Position numbers and translations under genes: made by a program
Shown: piece by piece, positions 12,810 to 19,107 of the stretch
How the letters are laid out: every line of letters starts with the position of its first letter
How positions within the stretch are numbered: position 1 is the stretch's first letter
NCBI GenBank assembly: GCA_041481485.1
Contig: JBGPBY010000073.1
Span: 1 to 19,107, forward strand
Length of the DNA stretch: 19,107 nt
Source: JBGPBY01 sp041481485
Lineage (GTDB): Bacteria > Acidobacteriota > Terriglobia > 20CM-2-55-15
Direction: 5' to 3'
The notes under the pieces: model-generated
What the model was told of the DNA's origin: nothing
What the model saw: the letters and a program-made list of their open reading frames with translations, nothing else
The model's database searches: none

Positions 12810-14410
12810 AACTCATCGGACACATCGCCGCGGTGATTCTGCTATCGGCCGTCATGCTCGCGCAGGCGCCGCTCGATCCTGCAAAGTTACTGCAATTGCC
12901 AACGGACATGTGGCCGATGGCACAGGGGGATTACACCGGCCGTCACTACAGTCCTTTGACAAAGATCAATTCGACGAACGTGAACAGTCTGACGTTGTCC
13001 TGGGTGTATCGCGCCAATCCCGGCAGTGGACCTGCAGGTGGGGGCGGTGCAACCTCCGCAACGATCAAAGGGACCCCGCTGCAGATTAACGGTGTGATGT
13101 ATCTGACAATTCCGGATCATGTGTGGGCCGTCGACGCCAGGACCGGCCGTGAGATGTGGCACTTTTCGTGGAGGTCGAAAGGAGGATGGCACATCGGTAA
13201 CAGAGGTGCCGCCGTGCTCGGGAACACGTTGTATGTGGAGACGCCGGATTGCAACCTGATCGCACTGAACATCAAGGATGGGAAGGAGCGTTGGCACAAG
13301 GAAATCTGCGATCTCGAGCAGTTCTATTACGGTTCTGTCGCTCCGACGATCGTCAAGAATCATGTTATTGTCGGAGTCAGCGGAGACGATTTGGATATTC
13401 CGGGCTACGTGGAATCGCACGATCCCGAAACCGGGGAACTGCAATGGCGCTGGTATACCCACCCGAATCCGGACGATCCCGAAGCCAAAACGTGGCCCAG
13501 CGTGGAAGCCATGTTGCACGGTGGCGGAATGACGTGGGGACCAAGCGCCTACGATCCGGAGTTGAATCTCTACTACATCGGGACCGGAAATCCGCAGCCG
13601 GTTATCGCCGGACGCGCCCGGCAGGGTGACAACCTCTACACCGAATCCATCGTGGCATTGAATCCCGACACCGGAAAACTGGTCTGGTACTTCCAGGCCT
13701 CTCCCCACGATACCCATGACTGGGATGCCATCGAGGCACCGATTCTTTTTGACGGAGAAATCAACGGCACACGGCGCAAACTTCTGGCGCAAGCAAGCCG
13801 GAACGGTTGGTTTTTTGTATTGGATCGCGCCACGGGAAAGAACATCGTCAGCACGGAGTTCGTGAAGACAAACTGGACCAAAGGCGTCGACGCGAAAGGC
13901 CAACCCATTCCCGATCCTAAGAAGGAACCGCAGTTCGACGGCGCATTGGTTTCACCGAATCAGGGCGGAGCCGTGAACTGGCCGCCGCCGAGTTTCAATC
14001 CGGATACCGGACTTTTCTATGTGAATGCGACTCGGGCATTCAGCGTGTATTACCTCTATGATACCGACGACAAACCGGAAGGTTGGGGCGGCAATGATCG
14101 TTCCGGATGGTCGGAAGGGATGCTCGAAGCCCTCGACTATAAAACAGGAAAAGTGAAGTGGGTTCACAAATGGGCAGGTAATGGAGGCGTCCGCTCGGGA
14201 TTGTTGAGCACGGCCGGCAATCTGCTGTTTGCGGGAGACAATGCAGCGAATCTGATTGCGTTTAACCCTAAAGACGGAACTATCCTTTGGCACGCGGGAA
14301 TGCACGCCAGCATGAGCAATACTCCGATCACCTATGAACTTGACGGTGTGCAGTACCTGGTTGCCGCTGCTGGCGATAGTCTTTATGCATTCGCGATGCT
14401 GGCAAAATGA
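12806..14410 (+). CDS. PQQ-dependent methanol/ethanol-type dehydrogenase, acidobacterial subgroup
   Basis: 534 residues. A signal peptide (MKLIGHIAAVILLSAVMLAQ) is followed by an eight-bladed quinoprotein propeller with repeated tryptophan-docking motifs (DARTGREMWHF, NPDTGKLVWYF, DYKTGKVKWVH). Compared with known methanol dehydrogenases, W244 (GGGMTWG), R332 (SRNG), N391-W392 and the metal-site N262 (GTGNP) are kept. The catalytic aspartate is D305 in HDTHDWD, and D307 two residues on matches the extra aspartate of lanthanide-dependent enzymes. Two departures stand out: the vicinal cysteine pair before the NRG motif is missing (GGWHIGNRG, 126-134), and the metal-ligand glutamate position reads D195 (SGDDLDIPG). 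Such proteins are classed by some annotators as acidobacterial 'empty' quinoproteins, so cofactor loading is uncertain. The gene is coupled to the cytochrome by ATGA. Confidence 0.88.
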   Translation: MKLIGHIAAVILLSAVMLAQAPLDPAKLLQLPTDMWPMAQGDYTGRHYSPLTKINSTNVNSLTLSWVYRANPGSGPAGGGGATSATIKGTPLQINGVMYLTIPDHVWAVDARTGREMWHFSWRSKGGWHIGNRGAAVLGNTLYVETPDCNLIALNIKDGKERWHKEICDLEQFYYGSVAPTIVKNHVIVGVSGDDLDIPGYVESHDPETGELQWRWYTHPNPDDPEAKTWPSVEAMLHGGGMTWGPSAYDPELNLYYIGTGNPQPVIAGRARQGDNLYTESIVALNPDTGKLVWYFQASPHDTHDWDAIEAPILFDGEINGTRRKLLAQASRNGWFFVLDRATGKNIVSTEFVKTNWTKGVDAKGQPIPDPKKEPQFDGALVSPNQGGAVNWPPPSFNPDTGLFYVNATRAFSVYYLYDTDDKPEGWGGNDRSGWSEGMLEALDYKTGKVKWVHKWAGNGGVRSGLLSTAGNLLFAGDNAANLIAFNPKDGTILWHAGMHASMSNTPITYELDGVQYLVAAAGDSLYAFAMLAK

Positions 14411-14442
14411 TTCAGGGCGGATCCCGCAGGCCTGATATGAGC

Positions 14443-14537
14443 TGTCCAATGTTCTGTTGTCCGTTGATTAATGGCCCTGGTGACATTGATCCAATGTCAC
14501 CAGGGCCATTAATCAACGGACAACAGAACATTGGACA
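14443..14537. repeat. Perfect 95-bp palindrome, 46-bp arms with 3-nt loop
   Basis: The left arm 14443-14488 and right arm 14492-14537 are exact reverse complements around the loop ATC (14489-14491). The arms begin TGTCCAATGTTCTG and reach TGGCCCTGGTGACATTG at the loop. Outside the arms, ATATGAG and CTCACAT can extend the stem imperfectly. It fills the centre of the 207-bp gap between the PQQ dehydrogenase stop and exbD. No run of T follows, so it is not a typical intrinsic terminator, although the RNA hairpin would be very stable. Both arms are unrelated to the 80-bp repeat family. Confidence 0.95.
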
Positions 14538-14617
14538 ACTCACATTGTGAAGAATTCCTGATCCCGATTCGGAACAAATCACCAACCTCAGTGTCTATGC
14601 CTGCAGGAGGCCCCGCT

Positions 14618-15043
14618 ATGCATTCCCTCAGCCGCAGGCGCCGAAACTCATTTCTTCCAAACGCTACGATCAACATCACGCCACTAATCGACGTCCTTCT
14701 GGTTCTGATTGTGATCTTCATGGTGATCACTCCCGTGACTCCGAAAGGATTCGACTCCAACATTCCAGTGCCGCCGCAGCAGGAATTACAGGTAAAGCCT
14801 GAGAATGTGCTTGTGCTGGGAATTAAAGAAGACGGCGGTATTCGTTTGAATCAGGAAAACGTGGATTGGGGCAATCTTCCGGGGCGGCTTTCGGACATCT
14901 TTCGCACCCGAGCCGACCACACGATATACATTCAGGCCGGCAACGATGTTGTCTTTGACAAGGTCGCTCAGGTGATCGATGTAGCCCGGGGATCCGGCGC
15001 CGGCAGGATCGGTCTGCTCACCACTGCGATCGGGTTGAAGTGA
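14618..15043 (+). CDS. exbD: ExbD/TolR-type proton-channel subunit
   Basis: 141 residues from the ATG at 14618, chosen because AGGAGG lies at 14605-14610, 7 nt upstream. The frame stays open to 14531, but that stretch enters the large palindrome. A short basic cytoplasmic N-terminus (MHSLSRRRRNSF) leads into the single membrane helix INITPLIDVLLVLIVIFMVI with the conserved protonatable aspartate D25. A periplasmic domain follows (ENVLVLGIKEDGGIRLN, DHTIYIQAGNDVVFDKVAQVIDVARGSGAGRIGLLTT), typical of ExbD/TolR. With ExbB it forms the motor that energises TonB. No exbB gene is in the window. The TonB-like gene follows 76 bp later. Confidence 0.92.
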   Translation: MHSLSRRRRNSFLPNATINITPLIDVLLVLIVIFMVITPVTPKGFDSNIPVPPQQELQVKPENVLVLGIKEDGGIRLNQENVDWGNLPGRLSDIFRTRADHTIYIQAGNDVVFDKVAQVIDVARGSGAGRIGLLTTAIGLK

Positions 15044-15119
15044 ACACGCCTCTCGTCTAAACCGAATTTGTAGTCGTCCGTCTATTGCCGTACTTGATCA
15101 CCCCCCGAGGATACCCCCA

Positions 15120-16097
15120 ATGAAACACGACAATTTGGACGAGCACGGAATGTTCAACAGTGGCTCCGGAATATCGGATGCCAAAAATTCGTTTCTCCCA
15201 CTAATGCGGCAGTTGCGGGAATTTCTGCAGGAATGGCGGAATCCCAGTCCTCGCCTCGAGATCACCGCGACGCCAGTGCCAGTTGATGAAATCTGGTCCA
15301 GGCGCGAGAACCATATTCCAGGACTCGTGTCCTTACTGGTGCATGTCTTCGTCGTTTCAGCGTTGATTGCGTTTTCCGTGGTTTCTTATGTGAAACCGAA
15401 ACTGGCAGACAGTTCGGGTTTAACCGAACGCTTTGCGTTGTCCCTGCCCCCTTCGGCACGCGCCGACGGAGGTGGAGGCGGCGGCGTTCACGCACTGACA
15501 CCGGCTTCGCGAGGTGTTCTGCCGCGAGCCGCCGATAAGCAGTTTGTCCCGCCGACTCCGGTCATCACCAACATGTCTCCGGAATTGATGGCCGAAATGA
15601 CCCTCGTCTCGCTGCAGCCCTCGAATGTGCCCGTTTTGAGTAATCTGGTTCAAATCGGATTGCCAGCCGGGGTTGTGGGGCCACCCTCCGGAGGAAAGGG
15701 AGACGGTTTCGGAATAGGCGACGAAGGTGATGGGCATGGAGTCGGCAATCGCAAGGGTCCGGGCGGACCGGGATGCTGTGACGGCTTGGGTGACGGAATG
15801 CCGCCCGGTATTCGCGGGAATTCCCCCGGACTCGTTCTGCCAAGTTGTCCGGTCCAGGTCGAGCCCAACTATGCCGACGAAGCTCGCCGTGCCAAAATTC
15901 AGGGCTCAGTCGTTCTTGCGGTCACAGTCCAGAAGGATGGATCCATCGAGCCCAATAAGGTCGTGCAAAGCCTGGGATACGGACTGGATGAAGAGGCGCA
16001 GAAAGTTCTCAATAAGTGGAAATGCGTTGCTGCGAAATACAACGGACAGCCGGTGGCCCTTCCGATACAGATTAAAGTCAACTTTCACTTGTACTGA
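15120..16097 (+). CDS. TonB-family energy transducer
   Basis: 325 residues. The cytoplasmic N-terminus (about 1-66) is followed by one membrane helix (about 67-90, IPGLVSLLVHVFVVSALIAFS). A long periplasmic linker, rich in Gly and Pro (ADGGGGGGVHAL at 114-125; GGKGDGFGIGDEGDGHGVGN at about 191-210; GPGCCDGLGDG), leads to a C-terminal TonB domain (about 243-325: CPVQVEPNYADEARRAKIQG, VVLAVTVQKDGSIEPNKVVQ, SLGYGLDEEAQKVLNKWKCV). TonB transmits proton-motive force to outer-membrane receptors. The linker lacks the Pro-Lys/Pro-Glu repeats of enteric TonB. The start ATG has GAGGA 9 nt upstream. The gene pairs with exbD; its receptor is unknown. The gap 15044-15119 shows no clear promoter or terminator. 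Confidence 0.88.
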   Translation: MKHDNLDEHGMFNSGSGISDAKNSFLPLMRQLREFLQEWRNPSPRLEITATPVPVDEIWSRRENHIPGLVSLLVHVFVVSALIAFSVVSYVKPKLADSSGLTERFALSLPPSARADGGGGGGVHALTPASRGVLPRAADKQFVPPTPVITNMSPELMAEMTLVSLQPSNVPVLSNLVQIGLPAGVVGPPSGGKGDGFGIGDEGDGHGVGNRKGPGGPGCCDGLGDGMPPGIRGNSPGLVLPSCPVQVEPNYADEARRAKIQGSVVLAVTVQKDGSIEPNKVVQSLGYGLDEEAQKVLNKWKCVAAKYNGQPVALPIQIKVNFHLY

Positions 16098-16108
16098 GGA
16101 ACAGGACA

Positions 16109-16256
16109 GGGGACAGAGACCTGGAGGCAATGCGATTCCGAATGTAGGGGCGGTCTTTGACCGCCCACAATTCGAAGGATTGCAGGCCTCTCACTTGTGG
16201 GCGCTCATAGACCGCCCCTACACTCGGAATCGCATTGCCTCCAGGTGTCTGTCTCC
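16109..16256. repeat. Compound palindromic intergenic repeat, copy 3, with extended arms
   Basis: Arms of about 62 nt (16109-16170 and 16195-16256) flank a 24-nt spacer (16171-16194). The inner 30 nt of each arm is the family arm with 3 mismatches between arms; the outer part includes a perfect 21-bp match (16120-16140 with 16225-16245) and a less perfect GGGGACAGAGAC / GGAGACAGACAC end. The GCGATTCC flank is present on both sides. It lies between convergent genes (TonB-like and the 82-residue gene) and could terminate transcription from both sides. Confidence 0.9.
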
Positions 16257-16261
16257 AATTC

Positions 16262-16510
16262 CTATTCCGCGTTCTTCAATTTCAGACTGGCTTTGTTCTC
16301 TTCAAGGAAAGTTCGGAGCGCGTCGGCGGAACTCAGCAGCCGGATCCACTGCTCGTAGTAGAGAGTCACCGGAAATCTGCCGAGTCCGTACACGCTGACG
16401 CCGCCCTTTTCGCTCACCTTAAAATCCATTCGACCGGAACGCTTGGCGCCAACCTGTTTCTCGAGATCAGCGATGCGAGCCATGAGTTCGTCTTTTGTAG
16501 GTTCCGACAT
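16262..16510 (-). CDS. Conserved 82-residue cytosolic protein, unknown function
   Basis: 82 residues. The ATG at 16510 has an AGAGGT ribosome site. The first 20 or so residues (MSEPTKDELMARIADLEKQV) form a short heptad-like helix, probably a coiled coil. The rest (GRMDFKVSEKGGVSVYGLGRFPVTLYYEQWIRLLS, then ADALRTFLEENKASLKLK) is a compact mixed fold with no signal peptide or membrane segment. The GGVSVYGLGRFPVTLYYEQW stretch is familiar from short hypothetical proteins in several phyla, but I know no function. It converges on the TonB-like gene, with repeat copy 3 between. Confidence 0.8.
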   Translation of the reverse strand: MSEPTKDELMARIADLEKQVGAKRSGRMDFKVSEKGGVSVYGLGRFPVTLYYEQWIRLLSSADALRTFLEENKASLKLKNAE

Positions 16511-16683
16511 GATTTGACCTCTTTGGGTAATTTGAACAGTTCACGATACGCGAGAAAAGTCGCGGAATTCCCGGCAATCTTTTTCGCTTTTCCGGATATG
16601 CAACGGCTTCCATGCTAACTGTAATTCGAATCCGGCTCCTAATGAACTCGCAAATATCGGGCCTATCAAGTTGTGAATGGATG

Positions 16684-16735
16684 CGATTCCGGCTGTTAGG
16701 GCGGTCTGCCCGCCCCACAGCATCGCAATTCCGAA
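16684..16735. repeat. Degenerate relative of the palindromic repeat family
   Basis: In the 255-bp gap 16511-16765, the GCGATTCC flank of the repeat family is followed by TTAGGGCGG-TCTG-CCCGCCCC, a shortened GGGCGG...CCGCCC hairpin, and then CAGCATCGCAATTCCG in inverted orientation. The conserved 24-nt spacer and second arm are missing, so this looks like a decayed or single-unit copy. The remaining part of the gap contains the ribosome site of the 82-residue gene and nothing else I can identify. Confidence 0.55.
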
Positions 16736-16765
16736 TTAGTTACTGCAACTTTTATGCCGATCCAG

Positions 16766-17452
16766 CTACTGTCGTTGTCCCGCCGGTGTGGCCACAGGAG
16801 GCAATTGAATGGGCCAGTTCGGGTCGAATGTCGGCCAGTTTGGCGCCGGCGCCTCCGGCGGAGGGTAGAACATGGCGGCATAGATGGTCTTAATTCCGTC
16901 ATGAGATGAGAGACCATCGAAATAGCTGTTGGTTGCGGCAAGCATGGCTTCGCGGCTCATGCGGGCGTCCCTGGCCAGTGTTCGTTCCGGCGGAGGGTTG
17001 GCAATCAGCGTTTCGGGATCGAACTGGTTGTTGGCGCCTCCATTCAATCCGACATCACTCTTCCGCGAAATCACCCATTCGGCTTCCGTGATCTTGCGGT
17101 CTTCCACTTTCAGGCGCAACGTTGAGATCGCCGGCGTGCCGTTCTCGTCGAGCAGTCCGAAATAACCCGCCTGACCGGTGACCGCATCGAAGTATCGCCG
17201 CTGGACTTTGCCGAGAGCCGTGACGGTTTTCCACACTCCCATTCCGGGCTTCACCACCACAGCATTTTCGGTTTGCCGGAATCTGGCAAACAATGGCGCA
17301 GCAGCAGGATCATGTTTGATGACAGCATTCAAATATTGATCCAGCGTGGTTTTCAGACAGGCTCGGTCACAGTCGGCTGCAGCGAAAATATTGGAAGGCA
17401 CAGACAGCATGATTGAGATACCAAAGACAAATCGAATGAACCTTGAATTCAC
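16766..17452 (-). CDS. Exported protein of unknown function, SnoaL/NTF2-like features
   Basis: 228 residues from a GTG at 17452, chosen because GGGGAGGA lies just upstream and because a signal peptide begins there (NSRFIRFVFGISIMLSVPSNIFAAA). The frame is open to 17611, but that part overlaps the radical SAM gene and has no signal character. The mature protein starts DCDRACLKTTLDQYLNAVIKHDP and continues ENAVVVKPGMGVWKTV, GYFGLLDENGTPAISTLRLKVE and KITEAEWVISRK. From memory this is the N-terminal pattern of a soil-bacterial family of NTF2-like secreted proteins. Homologues usually have a second half starting SYFDGL with later ENG motifs; here it gives way after SSHDG to a proline-rich tail (YPPPEAPAPNWPTFDPNWP), so the C-terminus may be shortened or diverged. 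Confidence 0.7.
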   Translation of the reverse strand: MNSRFIRFVFGISIMLSVPSNIFAAADCDRACLKTTLDQYLNAVIKHDPAAAPLFARFRQTENAVVVKPGMGVWKTVTALGKVQRRYFDAVTGQAGYFGLLDENGTPAISTLRLKVEDRKITEAEWVISRKSDVGLNGGANNQFDPETLIANPPPERTLARDARMSREAMLAATNSYFDGLSSHDGIKTIYAAMFYPPPEAPAPNWPTFDPNWPIQLPPVATPAGQRQ

Positions 17453-17516
17453 GAGTCCTCCCCACTTTTTCGCCACATCATACGCGCAGAATTCAGGGGC
17501 ACCCCTTGAATTCGAA

Positions 17517-18962
17517 TCACATTCCCACGGGGACGTCGACAACGTCTTTCGGTGCAGCGGAGGCTCGGAAACTGGCTCGCTCTTTTGTCCGGGAGGATTG
17601 GCGATTTCCAAACTCCGTCAGAATCGTTTCCAGAACCGGTAGCATGGTGCTGACCTGACGGATGCGAATCACGAAATCCCATAGTGGTTCAAACTTCTTC
17701 CATCCCGCGGCATACGCGAAATGACGAAGGCTTCCGAATAATGTTTCCTTGCGCAAGGCGCCCCGCAGTATCGAACCCCAGCGATAGAAGTCCCGGTAAG
17801 CGCGCCAGTACCCGGAATCCAACTCCGCCGCGGTAAGGAGTTTCGGCCGGAAAACCGTATGACGCGTGTCATAGAGATCCCAATTGCCATGCAACATACG
17901 GCCCTCATGTTGCATGCGGTGATACAGAGCGGTGCCGGGATAGGGAGTGAGAATATGAAAAGTCGCCGTTTCTATCCCGTGTTCAATTGCCCAGGCCACT
18001 GTTTGATCGAAGACGGTTTCATCATCGGCATCCATGCCAAATACAAAACTGCCGTTCACCATCACACCCGCATCATGCAGACGGCGGACAGCGTCACCAT
18101 AGTTTAGATTCACGTTTTGGTGTTTTCGCTGCTCGCGCAGGTTTCGCAGGTTCGTCGTTTCGAATCCAACAAAGAGACTGCGAAGGCCGCATGCGGCAGC
18201 CTTTTCGAGCAAGTGAGGTTGAAGCACCGAATTCACGGTGCCGGCGGCCTGCCACAAACGTCCCATTCCCCGCATGCCTTCGAACAACGCCCGTGCGAAT
18301 TGAGCGTTTCCGAAAAGATGGTCATCGAGGAAATAGAGATGACGCCCAGGAAGGCGGTCGATTTCCGCCAGGGCCGCATCCACCGTTTGTGTGTAGTAGG
18401 AACGGCCTCCCGTGAAAAACGCTTCCTTGTAACAAAAGTCACAAACATAGGGACAACCCCGGGAAACCACAATCGAATTCGGCACGAGATAAAGTTGGCG
18501 CTTGATGAGATCCCTGCGGATCGGCGGAAGGTTTGCCAACGTGCGGATCTTCGAATCATATCGGCTGGCAGGACTGCCGGCCCGATAGTCCTTCAAAAAG
18601 CGTGGCCAGGTATCTTCGCCCGGCCCGAGGAAAATTGTGTCGGCATGTTGGGCGGCTTCTTCTGGAAGGGAAGTCACATGCAATCCACCGAGCACGACAT
18701 ACGTTCCTTGGCGACGGTAATGATCTGCGATGGAATACGAACGAAAGGCCGAGGTAATGTAGACCTGAATCACTACCAGGTCGGGTCGGTCATCGAGAGT
18801 CAAGGTCTCCACATGTTCATCGACAATCCGAACCTCATCGTCAGGATCAAGGTAGGCGGCGAGAGTCGCCAGTCCAAGGGGCGGGAATAAGGAGTATTTG
18901 ATCGGCTGGAACAGCGGGCTGGTGGCTTCGGTCAGAGCAGGAAGGATCAACTTCACGTTCAT
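17517..18962 (-). CDS. B12-binding-type radical SAM enzyme
   Basis: 481 residues. An N-terminal Rossmann-like B12-binding domain (about 1-130: SLFPPLGLATLAAYL, VVLGGLHVTSLPEEAAQHAD, FLGPGEDTWPRFL) precedes a radical SAM barrel with the iron-sulfur ligands C170, C174 and C177 (SRGCPYVCDFC). The barrel continues with YFLDDHLFGN, FVGFETTNLRNL and GSFVFGMDADDE, and the TPYPGT motif (about 349-354) is followed by a C-terminal region (WDLYDTRHTVFRPKLL, YWRAYRDFYRWGSIL) found in uncharacterised members of this class. The classical DxHxxG cobalamin motif is absent, as usual in the class. It may act on an unactivated carbon, such as a methylation or ring formation; the substrate is unknown. The gene ends 64 bp before the exported protein, so the two may be cotranscribed. 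Confidence 0.9.
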   Translation of the reverse strand: MNVKLILPALTEATSPLFQPIKYSLFPPLGLATLAAYLDPDDEVRIVDEHVETLTLDDRPDLVVIQVYITSAFRSYSIADHYRRQGTYVVLGGLHVTSLPEEAAQHADTIFLGPGEDTWPRFLKDYRAGSPASRYDSKIRTLANLPPIRRDLIKRQLYLVPNSIVVSRGCPYVCDFCYKEAFFTGGRSYYTQTVDAALAEIDRLPGRHLYFLDDHLFGNAQFARALFEGMRGMGRLWQAAGTVNSVLQPHLLEKAAACGLRSLFVGFETTNLRNLREQRKHQNVNLNYGDAVRRLHDAGVMVNGSFVFGMDADDETVFDQTVAWAIEHGIETATFHILTPYPGTALYHRMQHEGRMLHGNWDLYDTRHTVFRPKLLTAAELDSGYWRAYRDFYRWGSILRGALRKETLFGSLRHFAYAAGWKKFEPLWDFVIRIRQVSTMLPVLETILTEFGNRQSSRTKERASFRASAAPKDVVDVPVGM

Positions 18963-19107
18963 GATCCAGAGCGTAAGCTCATCTACTTTCTAATGTAAAG
19001 TAATTTGTATTGCGAAATGCGTTCGCCCCGGCTCGTCGCGGGCTACCTTCTCCCTTCTTGACATTCAGCGGACCGAGCGGTGGGTTGGTTCTCAGCCGCG
19101 TTAGCGG
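18963..19107. other. Upstream region with GC-rich hairpin at the window edge
   Basis: The first 50 bp upstream of the radical SAM gene are AT-rich (18991-19014) and may hold its promoter, but I cannot assign boxes with confidence. From 19018 the sequence becomes GC-rich and repeat-like, ending in the hairpin CCGC-GTTA-GCGG (19096-19107) at the window edge. No open reading frame is supported. Confidence 0.3.

Noticed and set aside
12887..13903. Minus-strand frame of 338 residues
   Set aside because: It is the complement of the PQQ dehydrogenase and shows no domain or start signal.
14443..14537. Ordinary intrinsic terminator
   Set aside because: The 46-bp perfect stem is far too long and no T-run follows on either strand.
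14531..14617. N-terminal extension of exbD
   Set aside because: It starts within the right arm of the perfect palindrome; the AGGAGG site supports the ATG at 14618.
17453..17611. N-terminal extension of the exported protein
   Set aside because: It overlaps the end of the radical SAM gene, and the signal peptide and ribosome site place the start at the GTG at 17452.

Overview
The window looks like chromosomal DNA of a moderately GC-rich Gram-negative soil or sediment bacterium, most likely an acidobacterium. The reasons are: an acidobacterial-type PQQ dehydrogenase beside a c-type cytochrome and a Tat-exported TIM-barrel isomerase; a small membrane-protein pair next to yggS-yggU; a divergent Hfq with a basic N-terminal extension; outer-membrane porin, ExbD and TonB-like genes; and families of GC-rich palindromic intergenic repeats. 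No rRNA, tRNA, CRISPR array, transposase or phage gene was seen.

Layout. 1-254 holds the 5' end of an exported alpha/beta-hydrolase-type gene (minus). 452-8272 is a tight minus-strand block of eight genes. In transcription order these are thiI, tmk, holB, hfq-like and pdxA (housekeeping: tRNA thiolation, dTMP kinase, clamp loader, RNA chaperone, vitamin B6), then a cupredoxin, an HD-GYP sensor and a beta-barrel porin. The last three have their own possible promoter and look like an envelope sensing or copper-related unit. 8297-9822 is a plus-strand cluster of yggS, yggU and two small membrane proteins, divergent from thiI across only 24 bp; the shared gap contains a symmetric -10 box. A convergent membrane-protein gene follows (9829-10239).

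10519-10980 encodes a secreted helix-hairpin-helix protein. 11164-14410 is a tightly coupled three-gene oxidative unit: Tat-exported TIM-barrel isomerase, di-CxxCH cytochrome c, and PQQ-type alcohol dehydrogenase. 14618-16097 is an exbD and TonB-like pair without exbB. 16262-18962 holds three minus-strand genes: a conserved 82-residue protein, an exported protein of unknown function, and a B12-binding-type radical SAM enzyme.

The noncoding DNA is the most unusual part. Three copies of an 80-bp compound palindrome (each arm is itself a hairpin, and the 24-nt spacer is conserved) sit between genes, with a fourth degenerate relative. A separate, perfect palindrome with 46-bp arms and a 3-nt loop lies between the PQQ dehydrogenase and exbD. 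Several starts were moved from the longest open frame to a start supported by a ribosome binding site, stop/start overlap or family N-terminus; these are explained in the entries.
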